Positions 1 to 6,862 of a DNA stretch of 8,775 nucleotides are shown piece after piece (the stretch's first letter is position 1; each line of letters opens with the position of its first letter). A model generated the notes under the pieces. It searched no databases. It had not been told where the DNA came from and worked only from the letters and a program-made list of their open reading frames with translations. The position numbers and the translations under genes are program-made. Origin of the DNA: Verrucomicrobia bacterium TMED44 (GTDB lineage Bacteria > Verrucomicrobiota > Verrucomicrobiia > Opitutales > Seribacteraceae); NCBI GenBank assembly GCA_002168015.1, contig NHCX01000070.1, positions 1 through 8,775 on the forward strand, read 5' to 3'.

Positions 1-2
1 CT

Positions 3-203
3 ACCAAAATTCATAAAAAAAATAACGAGTTTATTGTCACAGGGAGTATAAGTTTTCACGGGATAACAAAGGAATTTGTAATTCCAGTTAAATATATTAT
101 GGAAAATAATAATGTAATTATTAAATCAGAATTTGCAATAATGTTATCAGATTTTAAAATCAAAAGACCTTCTTTATTAACTATTAAAATTCAAGGTCGG
201 TAA
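3..203 (+). CDS. YceI-like family protein, C-terminal fragment
   Basis: An open frame enters from the left edge and ends at TAA 201-203, giving 66 visible residues; the start lies outside the window. The fragment reads GSISFHGITKEFVIPVKY, then a beta-rich stretch, then LSDFKIKRPSLLTIKIQG. This matches the end of YceI-type lipocalin-like proteins: the 'L-x-hG-v-T+-v-x-hPV' strand, then a 'dF-x-I-x-P' segment and a last strand just before the C-terminus. Family members are usually exported and bind isoprenoid or other lipid-like molecules in a beta-barrel; that role is known from the family, and the ligand here is unknown. The segment is visibly richer in A and T than the rest of the window, with many AAA and ATT codons. 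Its last 20 bases overlap the end of the opposing EEP gene. The assignment rests only on the C-terminal third. Confidence 0.7.
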   Translation, partial: TKIHKKNNEFIVTGSISFHGITKEFVIPVKYIMENNNVIIKSEFAIMLSDFKIKRPSLLTIKIQGR

Positions 204-1092
204 AAACCATTCGGTGATCCGATCCATGCAGGCACAAATGGAAGTCGCCTATTCGAGAGGAATCTGGAACCAGTCTTTTAAACATAGACGGTGAGGCAAG
301 CAGGTAGTCAAACCGTGAATAACTATCCTGTTTATCCCAATAGTGAGTCCAAAAATGGCCCTGCTTATCTTGACACTGGATCATTTTGGTAAGTGTAGAA
401 TTATTCACCTGTAAAAATCTTCGCATGGGGGCCGAATTTTTATGATCGTTAAAATCTCCAACCACTAAATAGTTTGGATCATTGTAGGCAGGATATTTAG
501 CCCGGATATAATCCCGAATCACCCGTGCTTCCCGTTCCCTACGAATGGAGGCTTCAGGATCGTCAGGGCGTTCAGTCCATTTACTTTTCAAATGTAAATT
601 AAATAGGCTCCATTTAACCCCCTTTGTTTCAAATTCCACTTCCAAAAGTCCACGACTGGGAGATCTACGAACTTCAAAATATTTAAAACTTAAATCTTTG
701 GGTTCATCAATCAGAGTGAAGGGAATTTTTGACAGTAGGGCAAGATGTCTTTCTTCCCCTTCTATCATTCCGGGCAACCATGCAGAATAAGAAAAGCGGA
801 CTCCATTACTGGAGTTTAAATCTTTCCAAAGTTCATTGAGGTAAAACCGTTCCCCTATTTCCTGAATTGCAAGGATATCAGGATTCGATTGGTTAATGAT
901 CGAGCGCAGAATTCGCTTTTCCTTGGAAGGTTTAGGATACTGCTCTCTCCACCTGCCTGAAACCATCCGGTCCATGGTCAAATAATTTTCAACATTAAAG
1001 GAAGCTACCCGAACGGTCTCTCCCTGAATCTCTGAAAATCCAAGAAATCCAAAGAGGATAAAAAATGATAAAACGAACCTATCCACGTCCAC
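184..1092 (-). CDS. Secreted endonuclease/exonuclease/phosphatase (EEP) superfamily protein
   Basis: A 302-residue protein with a complete set of EEP (DNase I-like) catalytic motifs: SFNVEN (N33), AIQE (E78), NLHLKS (H167), VGDFND (D213, N215), RFDYLL (D262) and GSDHR (D292, H293). The family uses a divalent metal to cleave phosphodiester or phosphomonoester bonds; the substrate (DNA, RNA, phospholipid or sugar phosphate) cannot be told from sequence. Residues 5-24 form a signal peptide (Arg5, hydrophobic core, small residues before GETVRVA), so the protein is probably exported. An in-frame TAA lies two codons upstream at 1096-1098, so the start must be GTG 1092 or GTG 1086; the next Met would remove the signal peptide. 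I see no Shine-Dalgarno. The start overlaps the end of the upstream SHD1 gene by 14 bp (or 8), implying translational coupling. The stop overlaps the convergent YceI-like gene. The family call is firm; the specificity is not. Confidence 0.92.
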   Translation of the reverse strand: MDVDRFVLSFFILFGFLGFSEIQGETVRVASFNVENYLTMDRMVSGRWREQYPKPSKEKRILRSIINQSNPDILAIQEIGERFYLNELWKDLNSSNGVRFSYSAWLPGMIEGEERHLALLSKIPFTLIDEPKDLSFKYFEVRRSPSRGLLEVEFETKGVKWSLFNLHLKSKWTERPDDPEASIRREREARVIRDYIRAKYPAYNDPNYLVVGDFNDHKNSAPMRRFLQVNNSTLTKMIQCQDKQGHFWTHYWDKQDSYSRFDYLLASPSMFKRLVPDSSRIGDFHLCLHGSDHRMVFTDLEF

Positions 1093-2956
1093 GAATTATG
1101 TTTACATTAAGTCTTTTATTCCGGGATATTTCATTTCTCTTTTTGAATTGCCCGGGTTCTTTGGATTGACTGGCATTGTAACTGTCTTCCGTTCTGTGCC
1201 CAAGATGGATTGCCTGAAAAGGATATATTCCCGAGTACCCCTTACTCCAACGAAAGACCATGCCTGAGGTACTTGCAGGGGTTATCTTTATCTTATGAGA
1301 TCCAAATGGTTTACCCATGAATTCTGCTGACTTGATTGGATTCCAATCTGCACCAGCAAATTTTTTCATAATATCTTCCCACTTTGTCATCATGGGAATC
1401 TTAGCTCTTTTGGACTCCAAGGGGTCAATGTATAAACATCCATCTCCCACCAACGGTTCAATTTCATCCAATTGCATATTAGTTACATCAGGAATAAAAT
1501 TGGGAGAATAAAAGGCAATGGATAAGCTGGTGGGATATTCTTCTTTTCGGTCTTCATCAATTTTACCCCAAAAACTTAAGCCACGATGATTGATCTGAAT
1601 GGTATATTCAAAGGTGGCATTATTATCAAAGGTTCCTTTAATTGTAGTTTCTTCCCGTTCCATTGAAACTTCAGGTGGTTCTTGAAAAGAGACAATTCTA
1701 CGATGCTTCCACTGGCGGTTTCTTTCGCCGGGGTTCAAATAATAGATCGGGCGAAAATTTACATTTAATGGATTTCGCTGAGCCCTCTCTCCAAGACCAG
1801 CCTCATCTTTTTTTGCTTCATTTTTCAGCCAAATGTGAACTGTGTATCCATTGCGGTGAAGTGCGACATCATAAATCGCACTTTCTAAAACTGTGTTATA
1901 ATTCTTCCATTTTCCTTGGGCATAATGAGTAAGACTACCACCCTTGGTTTCTGCGACGCGAGGGTCGACGGGCATAAGTTGTGCCTTAAGACGACGAATT
2001 CCCTCCGCTAAAGCCTGCGATTCAGGACTCAATCTTTCCCATCCAAGCTCATAAGGACGGTTAGGATTTTTTCTCATCAATAAGGTTACTCCCTCATCTC
2101 CAGCATCGACATATAGAGCATCGATCTCATTTCCATCCGCACTTTGCCATTTATGATAGCGATTAATATCCGCCTCAACAAGACTCGGTACTTTCATCTT
2201 TAAACGTTTACCTGCTTCCTGTTGACGCATTCTATTTCGGGTCAGTAAGTCCTGATTTAATTTCTTAGCCAAGTCTCGGGATGCTTTGGTTAGACGCGAT
2301 AAAGGAACAGTAGCCTCCGAACGGCCTTGGTTGAGCATTAAATTGACATCTTCTCCTTCCAAAGAAAGAAATTTAGCCTTTATAAGTGAGCCATTGGTCG
2401 CCTGCCAATTATGTTCTTCATCCAAGGCAACATCCTCAGTCACTACAGTTGGTTTCACTGCCGGTGCAACTGGTCTCGAAGGAGGTGGGGTTGTTTCCGT
2501 TGGCATTTTTTTAGTGGAAGCAAGTTTGTTGGCCAATGTCTGTGATTGTGGGGAAAGACTGTTCATTGGAAGAGGTACCATTTTCCCATTCCATTCAATG
2601 GTAACCGTGCCGGCAAAAAGCTTGATAAACCGAGCCTGCAAAGTTCGACCCTGCTTATCTGTCCAGGGATGAACCGCTGAGGTCGATAAATTCTCACTTA
2701 CGCTTGTTTGTTTTCCACTCATTGACTTTGCGGCAAGATTTTTCGCCAAGAGTTGAGTTTCCGGGGACAGACTGGCCAAGGGTATCGGGACCACCTTTCC
2801 ATTCCATTTGATTGTCACCTTATCCCCATCTAAGCTTAAAAAAGATGCCTGCAATGTGCGACCTTGCGTGTCTGTCCATGGATGCAGAATTTCTTTTTGA
2901 GCTTGGGAGAAAACCCCCGTAAGGAAAATGCAAGAAAGAATAATCAACGTTTTCAT
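1079..2956 (-). CDS. Secreted protein with four SHD1 repeats and an unknown C-terminal domain
   Basis: A 625-residue exported protein. Residues 1-19 are a signal peptide (MKTLIILSCIFLTGVFSQA). Four SLA1-homology-domain-1-like units follow at about 25-75, 96-146, 182-234 and 268-323, each with a W near the start (HPWTD, HPWTD, HNWQA, HKWQS), a G, a central strand and a closing 'P-L-x-x-L-s-x-x-s-x-x-LA' helix. Units 1 and 2 are close copies; 3 and 4 are diverged and carry small insertions. A Pro/Thr-rich linker (about 152-172) separates units 2 and 3, and a basic, coiled-coil-prone segment (about 235-256) separates 3 and 4. Residues 324-625 look beta-rich, match no family I recognise and end in a basic tail (KKRNEISRNKRLNVNIIRG). 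In eukaryotic Sla1, SHD1 binds NPFxD peptides; in Planctomycetes-Verrucomicrobia the domain is common in exported proteins of unknown role, so a binding or envelope function is inference. The ATG at 2956 is supported by the signal peptide; no Shine-Dalgarno is seen. The gene lies 28 bp after the GlcD gene and overlaps the EEP gene. Confidence 0.88.
   Translation of the reverse strand: MKTLIILSCIFLTGVFSQAQKEILHPWTDTQGRTLQASFLSLDGDKVTIKWNGKVVPIPLASLSPETQLLAKNLAAKSMSGKQTSVSENLSTSAVHPWTDKQGRTLQARFIKLFAGTVTIEWNGKMVPLPMNSLSPQSQTLANKLASTKKMPTETTPPPSRPVAPAVKPTVVTEDVALDEEHNWQATNGSLIKAKFLSLEGEDVNLMLNQGRSEATVPLSRLTKASRDLAKKLNQDLLTRNRMRQQEAGKRLKMKVPSLVEADINRYHKWQSADGNEIDALYVDAGDEGVTLLMRKNPNRPYELGWERLSPESQALAEGIRRLKAQLMPVDPRVAETKGGSLTHYAQGKWKNYNTVLESAIYDVALHRNGYTVHIWLKNEAKKDEAGLGERAQRNPLNVNFRPIYYLNPGERNRQWKHRRIVSFQEPPEVSMEREETTIKGTFDNNATFEYTIQINHRGLSFWGKIDEDRKEEYPTSLSIAFYSPNFIPDVTNMQLDEIEPLVGDGCLYIDPLESKRAKIPMMTKWEDIMKKFAGADWNPIKSAEFMGKPFGSHKIKITPASTSGMVFRWSKGYSGIYPFQAIHLGHRTEDSYNASQSKEPGQFKKRNEISRNKRLNVNIIRGRG
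1988..2413 (-). repeat. Diverged SHD1-like coding repeats (units 3 and 4)
   Basis: Unit 3 (2255-2413, residues 182-234) begins HNWQATNG and ends TVPLSRLTKASRDLAKKL. Unit 4 (1988-2155, residues 268-323) begins HKWQSADG and ends LGWERLSPESQALAEGI. Both keep the early W, the conserved G and the closing helix of units 1 and 2. Both have extra residues in the hairpin before the last strand (NQGRSEAT and RKNPNRPYE) where units 1 and 2 have WNGK. Unit 4 replaces the usual P-x-P-L strand with ELGW. They are homologous by pattern rather than by high identity. Confidence 0.7.
2519..2884 (-). repeat. Closely related pair of SHD1 coding repeats (units 1 and 2)
   Basis: Unit 1 lies at 2732-2884 and unit 2 at 2519-2671, joined by a Ser/Thr-rich linker of about 20 residues; the period is 71 codons. 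By hand alignment 33 of 51 residues are identical, including HPWTD, QGRTLQA, VTI, WNGK, VP and SLSP. The DNA is also visibly similar around the HPWTD-x-QGRT codons. This points to an internal tandem duplication younger than the split from units 3 and 4. Confidence 0.85.
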
Positions 2957-2984
2957 ATTTTGGGCTTATTTAATTTTATATTTT

Positions 2985-4439
2985 CTAGTCGTTATGTTCC
3001 CAAGAAAGAACAACTTTCTCTTTTTTTTGGTCCCATGGTTTAAAAACATCAAAAATCTTTCCAGGATTCAAGATTCCTTTTGGATCGAGTGCTTTCTTAA
3101 TCGAGAGCATGGTTTTCCACTCTGCATCGTTAAACTGATTCCGAACAAAAGGAGTTTTGGCCAAGCCCACTCCATGCTCACCGCTAATTGCACCGTCGAG
3201 AGAAACAACTTTTTCCATTAATTTGTGTAAAGCGGAAACGGCTCTTTTGGATTCCTCTTTATTTTCCTCATCATACATGAAATTAACATGCAGATTTCCA
3301 TCTCCACAATGTCCAAAAACCCCAATATTTAGACTAAACTCTTCCCGGAGAGCATTCACAAAAGTAACCAACTCCACTTGGCGATCCAATGGAATGACAA
3401 TGTCTTCATTTAGTTTCGTGCTTGCAAGTTTCTTCATCGAAGAAGATCCCTGCCTCCTGACCTCCCATAGTTTTTCCGCCTCCGATTCTTCTTCAGCCGT
3501 ACGAAAAGTAAGAGAATTTTTTTCCAACCAGGCAGAAAGAAGTTCATTTTCTCTGGTTAATACTTCCTGCGGCCCATCCAATTCAATCAACAGCATAGGC
3601 TTGGAATCAACCCCGGTAAATATTTCCTTTCCTACATATTTTTGCAGGCATTCAATCGTCCAGCAGTCCATATATTCAAGAATGGATGGTCGAATCCCCA
3701 TTCGACTCAGGGCCAAAGGAGCGCCCAAAGCGACGCTGTCATTTTCGAAAGCTGCAAGATAAGTTATTCGGCTCTCAACCGCCAGAATAAGTCGCAGGGT
3801 TATTTCGGTAACAACGCCCAGTGTACCTTCACTTCCAATCCATAAATCCCGTAAATTATAACCGGTAGCAAATTTCCGGGTGGCTCTCCCCCATCGGACA
3901 AACTCACCGGTTGGCAAATAACCGGATAGTGCGAGTACATAATCACGGGTAACCCCATATTTTACGCACCTCAACCCCCCCGCATTACAGGCTATATTCC
4001 CGCCGAGTGTACAAAACTTTTTTGAAGAAGGATCAGGAGGATAAAATAAACCTTCCTTGGCAACTTGCTCCTGCAGATCACCTACCACTGCTCCCGGACC
4101 ACAACGAGCAAGCATATTGGTCTGGTCAATCTGAATCGAGTTAAGCTTGGAAAGATCCAGCACCCATCCGCCGAGGAAAGGAGTCGCCCCTCCTGTTAGG
4201 CTCGACCCAGTGCCTCTGCAGGTTACCGGGATATTGTATTCATTGGCAAGTTTGAGCACTGTTCCCACATGTCCAGGTTCTTCCAAACGAATTAAAGCTT
4301 CGGGAGACCCAGCCACCTTTAATCCATCATAGGAAACCGAGTATAATTGTTCCTGCTCTGTCGTCACAAGCCCACCCAATTCTGCTTTTAAAGAAGTGAG
4401 TGCTTTTTCAGAGGCTTCGTTTTGTGAAATAGTATTCAA
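2985..4439 (-). CDS. FAD-linked oxidase, GlcD / D-lactate dehydrogenase type
   Basis: A complete 484-residue flavoprotein of the vanillyl-alcohol-oxidase/PCMH family, at the normal GlcD length. The FAD-binding half carries CRGTGSSLTGGA (74-85), YPPDPSS (133-139), GGNIACNAGG (146-155), YGVTRDYV (161-168) and LWIGSEGTLGV (199-209). The C-terminal cap carries NEDIVIP (344-350), GHCGDGNLHVNF (376-387, with the paired metal/substrate His), SGEHGVG (419-425) and LDPKGILNPGKIF (451-463). The family oxidises 2-hydroxy acids such as glycolate or D-lactate, passing electrons to an iron-sulfur partner or the quinone pool; which acid is used here is not determinable. An in-frame TAA sits at 4458-4460, and the only usual start codon between it and the conserved region is TTG 4439, with no clear Shine-Dalgarno. 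No signal peptide is seen, so it should be cytoplasmic. No GlcE or GlcF gene adjoins it. The exbD stop is 50 bp upstream and the SHD1 gene 28 bp downstream. Confidence 0.93.
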   Translation of the reverse strand: MNTISQNEASEKALTSLKAELGGLVTTEQEQLYSVSYDGLKVAGSPEALIRLEEPGHVGTVLKLANEYNIPVTCRGTGSSLTGGATPFLGGWVLDLSKLNSIQIDQTNMLARCGPGAVVGDLQEQVAKEGLFYPPDPSSKKFCTLGGNIACNAGGLRCVKYGVTRDYVLALSGYLPTGEFVRWGRATRKFATGYNLRDLWIGSEGTLGVVTEITLRLILAVESRITYLAAFENDSVALGAPLALSRMGIRPSILEYMDCWTIECLQKYVGKEIFTGVDSKPMLLIELDGPQEVLTRENELLSAWLEKNSLTFRTAEEESEAEKLWEVRRQGSSSMKKLASTKLNEDIVIPLDRQVELVTFVNALREEFSLNIGVFGHCGDGNLHVNFMYDEENKEESKRAVSALHKLMEKVVSLDGAISGEHGVGLAKTPFVRNQFNDAEWKTMLSIKKALDPKGILNPGKIFDVFKPWDQKKEKVVLSWEHND

Positions 4440-4489
4440 AAGTTGGACAGGTAGAGATTAATACTAATCCCAGACTTCAACAATGACAA

Positions 4490-4909
4490 TTATCCCGCTT
4501 TTGTATCAAGGCTCAATTTCGAGAGGTTTCGGGACTTTAACATATTAACCACATCCATAATTTTTTGATAGGGTAGAGTACGGTCGCCTCTGATGTGAAT
4601 CGTGGGTTGATCACCTTCCGCAGCGGCAACCTCATCGAGCTTGGCCTGAAGGCCAGTAGTGGAGACCATTTCTTTTCCCCAGTGTAATTCACCATCCGCG
4701 TCGATGGTAATGAATTGATCATTCAGTTTGGGAGGTTCTTGAGCTTGAATACTATTTTGGGAAGGCAGATCAATACGGTTATACTGCTCAATTACGGGTG
4801 TGGTGATCATAAAGATAATTAACAGGGAAAATGCCAGATCGATAAGAGGTGTGACATTAAGGTCAGAAATGGCCGCCAGTTTATGTTGTCTTTTAAAGTC
4901 CCGAGCCAT
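4490..4909 (-). CDS. ExbD/TolR-family biopolymer transport protein
   Basis: A 139-residue inner-membrane protein of typical ExbD/TolR length. After a short charged cytoplasmic tail comes LNVTPLIDLAFSLLIIFMIT: one transmembrane helix (about 22-42) with the conserved proton-pathway Asp at D24. The periplasmic part (about 43-139) ends in the usual ExbD fold: a QFITIDADGELHW strand pair, then IHIRGDRTLPYQKIMDVVNMLK. With ExbB/TolQ the family forms a proton-motive-force-driven motor that energises TonB (outer-membrane uptake) or TolA (envelope constriction); which applies is unclear because no tonB or tolA gene is in the window. ATG 4909 is 11 bp after the exbB stop, so the two should be cotranscribed; only a poor Shine-Dalgarno is visible. 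Confidence 0.93.
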   Translation of the reverse strand: MARDFKRQHKLAAISDLNVTPLIDLAFSLLIIFMITTPVIEQYNRIDLPSQNSIQAQEPPKLNDQFITIDADGELHWGKEMVSTTGLQAKLDEVAAAEGDQPTIHIRGDRTLPYQKIMDVVNMLKSRNLSKLSLDTKAG

Positions 4910-4920
4910 GGGTTTATATT

Positions 4921-5595
4921 TTAGGAATCCATTTCCAATTCGATTCGGTCAGCCAGGTTACTGGCAAAACTTTCGAGTTTAGTCATTGCTCCCCGAGTCA
5001 TTCCTAACAGTCCATTATAAACAAACACAATCGGAATGGCCACGCAGAGAGCAGTAACCGTGGTAAGAAGTGCCCCCGAGACACCTGGGGCTAAGTGCTC
5101 GATGGTGGCGCCTCCTGTATCCATGGTACCAAATGCATCCATCACCCCCCAAACCGTTCCAAGTAAACCTAAAAAAGGAGCTCCGGAAACAATTGTGGCT
5201 AACCAATACATTTTTGCCTCATAACTATCTCCCACTTCAGCCAAGGCTCGACGAATCGCATTTTCAACATAATTCATGCGTATCTTACCCTCTTGTTTTC
5301 CGCGATGTGCAGCACTCATTGCTCGTGAGCAAATAATCAAGTAAGGGCTTCCTTCTCCTGTAAAAAGTGCATTATCGTAGTCAGAGATTGTCGGAAGATT
5401 ATTGATCCGTTTTTCATCCCGAGCATTATTTCTGAGAGCTTTCTTAATCTGTTGAAACTTGGACCACATTAAAGCCATGGCCGTACAATTTAAAAGCACC
5501 AATACTAAAACTACGACCTTACCGGCAAAATTCGAGTCAGCAAAATATTCAAATACTTTTATCGTCGCTATTGCATCAATCCCATAAATTCCCAT
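4921..5595 (-). CDS. ExbB/TolQ/MotA-family proton channel protein
   Basis: A 224-residue inner-membrane protein with three predicted transmembrane helices: about 25-44, 132-155 and 172-195. A charged cytoplasmic loop lies between the first two. Family signatures are SGAPFLGLLGTVWGVMDAF (137-155) and GVSGALLTTVTALCVAIP (171-188), the helices that line the proton path in ExbB and TolQ. It would pair with the ExbD-like product of the next gene to convert proton motive force into mechanical work on the outer membrane or envelope. ATG 5595 is preceded by a good Shine-Dalgarno (AAAGGA) at normal spacing, which fixes the start. It is the first gene of the minus-strand run and is divergent from the PfkB kinase gene. 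ExbB versus TolQ cannot be settled without the tonB or tolA partner. Confidence 0.93.
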   Translation of the reverse strand: MGIYGIDAIATIKVFEYFADSNFAGKVVVLVLVLLNCTAMALMWSKFQQIKKALRNNARDEKRINNLPTISDYDNALFTGEGSPYLIICSRAMSAAHRGKQEGKIRMNYVENAIRRALAEVGDSYEAKMYWLATIVSGAPFLGLLGTVWGVMDAFGTMDTGGATIEHLAPGVSGALLTTVTALCVAIPIVFVYNGLLGMTRGAMTKLESFASNLADRIELEMDS

Positions 5596-5738
5596 TTTTT
5601 ATCCTTTCCCAAAGATTACCACTTTCCTTAACCATTACCATATTCAATGCAAAATCAACCAAATTCATGAAACTTCAATGACTTCTTTCCATCGAATTGA
5701 ATTGCCCCTTGGCCAAAACATTCCTAGGCATCCTACAG
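5596..5738. promoter_or_regulatory. Divergent intergenic region between the exbB and PfkB genes
   Basis: This is the only place in the window where two genes are transcribed away from each other, so by position it should hold promoters for the minus-strand exbBD run and the plus-strand PfkB-tmk-holB-HIT cluster. It is 143 bp long if the kinase starts at ATG 5739, or 101 bp with TTG 5697. I see AT-rich patches but no convincing -35/-10 pair of the sigma-70 kind on either strand, and no strong operator-like inverted repeat. The call rests on gene arrangement, not on motifs. Confidence 0.4.
5602..5607 (-). promoter_or_regulatory. Ribosome binding site of the exbB-like gene
   Basis: On the minus strand, AAAGGA lies inside GGGAAAGGAT and is followed by TAAAAA and then the ATG at 5595. 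This is one of only two clear Shine-Dalgarno sequences I see in the window, and it supports the chosen start. Confidence 0.7.
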
Positions 5739-6860
5739 ATGAGAATCTCAGATAAAGTTTTTCAGGAAATCCAAGACAAACCCTTTCAGACATCGGGAAA
5801 ACAAACCTTGGTCGGCTTAGATGGCTTCGTCGACAAGATCGTTACCCCTGTTGATAAGAGACATGGCATGGGCGAACAATTTGATGCGGTCGAGACCATC
5901 GCGGACCTCGGAAGTAGAATCTCTGCAGCTGCGGGAAAAAGTGCAAACTTAGAGCTCTTTCCTCGATTTGAAAAACTTGGGGGGAATGGACCAATCATGG
6001 CCAATGCACTCCTATCATTGGGTCTTGGTGTGAGGTATGTTGGGGCCTTAGGTAATCCTGCTATCCATCCTGTTTTTGAAGAGTTTGCTGAAAAGACACA
6101 AGCTATCTCACTAACTGAACCCGGTATTACGACTGCCTTGGAATTCAAGGATGGTAAACTGATGCTTGGTAATATGGTCAGCTTAGAGGGAATTGATTAC
6201 AATCAAATCATTCAGGCTGCCGGAGAAGGCCCATTCATCGATTTATTATCCAAATGTGATTTGGTATCGATTGTAAACTGGACCATGATTCCGAAGATGA
6301 CATCAATTCTCCAAGAATTTGCCGATAAGGTACTGCCCAATCTTCCTCCCCGCGAGACTCGTGCCTTCTTTTTCGACCTCACCGACCCTGCCAAACGCTC
6401 AAAGGAAGATATCCTTGAAGTTTTGCAAGTGATATCCCGGTTTCAGGCTCATGCAGAAACCACCCTTGGGCTGAACTTCAATGAAGCTTTGCAGGTTTGT
6501 GAAACGCTCGGGCTTGCTCGGGGTGATAAAAGCGAAAATTCCCTCAAAAAAATGGCAACCGAAATTAGAAGGGAACTAGAAATTGCCTGCGTGGTGACCC
6601 ACCCGGTTGATTCTGCGGCATGTGCCACAAAGGATGGTGCCTGGTGGGCGGAAGGTCCATTTACTGATAACCCTAAAATCACCACTGGAGCTGGCGACCA
6701 TTTCAATGCTGGTTTTTGTGCGGCTCGCCTCAGCGGATTTTCTCCGATAACTTGCTTGGCTTTAGCAACTTGCACCTCAGGTCATTATGTAAGAACAGCC
6801 CAGAGCCCAAGTACTAACCAAGTCATTGAACTTCTTAAACAACAAGACAGCTTATCCTAA
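5739..6860 (+). CDS. PfkB-family (ribokinase superfamily) kinase, substrate unknown
   Basis: A 373-residue kinase from ATG 5739. An in-frame TTG at 5697 would add 14 residues (MNCPLAKTFLGILQ); I prefer the ATG because conserved sequence begins soon after it, but neither start has a good Shine-Dalgarno. Ribokinase-fold signatures: GLDGFVDKIV (26-35, substrate lid region), LGGNGPIMANALLSLG (80-95, the PfkB N-terminal Gly-rich signature) and TTGAGDHFNAGF (315-326, the C-terminal signature, with anion-hole Gly/Ala and catalytic base D320). Family members transfer the ATP gamma-phosphate to a hydroxyl of a sugar, nucleoside or sugar phosphate; this subfamily is not one I can tie to a substrate. 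The protein is somewhat longer than ribokinase (about 310). It is followed after 2 bp by tmk, so it heads or belongs to a nucleotide/replication operon. A nucleoside substrate would fit the neighbours but is speculation. Confidence 0.88.
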   Translation: MRISDKVFQEIQDKPFQTSGKQTLVGLDGFVDKIVTPVDKRHGMGEQFDAVETIADLGSRISAAAGKSANLELFPRFEKLGGNGPIMANALLSLGLGVRYVGALGNPAIHPVFEEFAEKTQAISLTEPGITTALEFKDGKLMLGNMVSLEGIDYNQIIQAAGEGPFIDLLSKCDLVSIVNWTMIPKMTSILQEFADKVLPNLPPRETRAFFFDLTDPAKRSKEDILEVLQVISRFQAHAETTLGLNFNEALQVCETLGLARGDKSENSLKKMATEIRRELEIACVVTHPVDSAACATKDGAWWAEGPFTDNPKITTGAGDHFNAGFCAARLSGFSPITCLALATCTSGHYVRTAQSPSTNQVIELLKQQDSLS

Positions 6861-6862
6861 CT

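Noticed and set aside
2286..2672. Plus-strand open frame opposite the SHD1 repeats
   Set aside because: It lies wholly within the minus-strand gene, which has a signal peptide and clear repeats; the plus-strand product is low in recognisable structure.
3157..3762. Long open frame (about 200 codons) on the plus strand inside the GlcD gene
   Set aside because: It is exactly antisense to a firmly identified gene, its translation is Ser/Pro-rich without any known motif, and it has no ribosome binding site. It is a shadow of codon use on the other strand.
4456..4469. Small perfect inverted repeat (GATTA-ATAC-TAATC) in the gap between exbD and the GlcD gene
   Set aside because: A five-base, AT-rich stem with no following T-run on the coding strand is too weak to call a terminator or operator, and is expected by chance.
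5709..5716. Eight-base palindrome TTGGCCAA just before the PfkB ATG
   Set aside because: It is short, single, and lies between two possible start codons, so it could be coding; there is no second copy to suggest an operator.
5697..5738. Upstream TTG start that would extend the PfkB kinase by 14 residues
   Set aside because: The added residues do not resemble the family N-terminus, there is no ribosome binding site before the TTG, and an ATG lies close to the conserved region. It is kept only as an alternative start.
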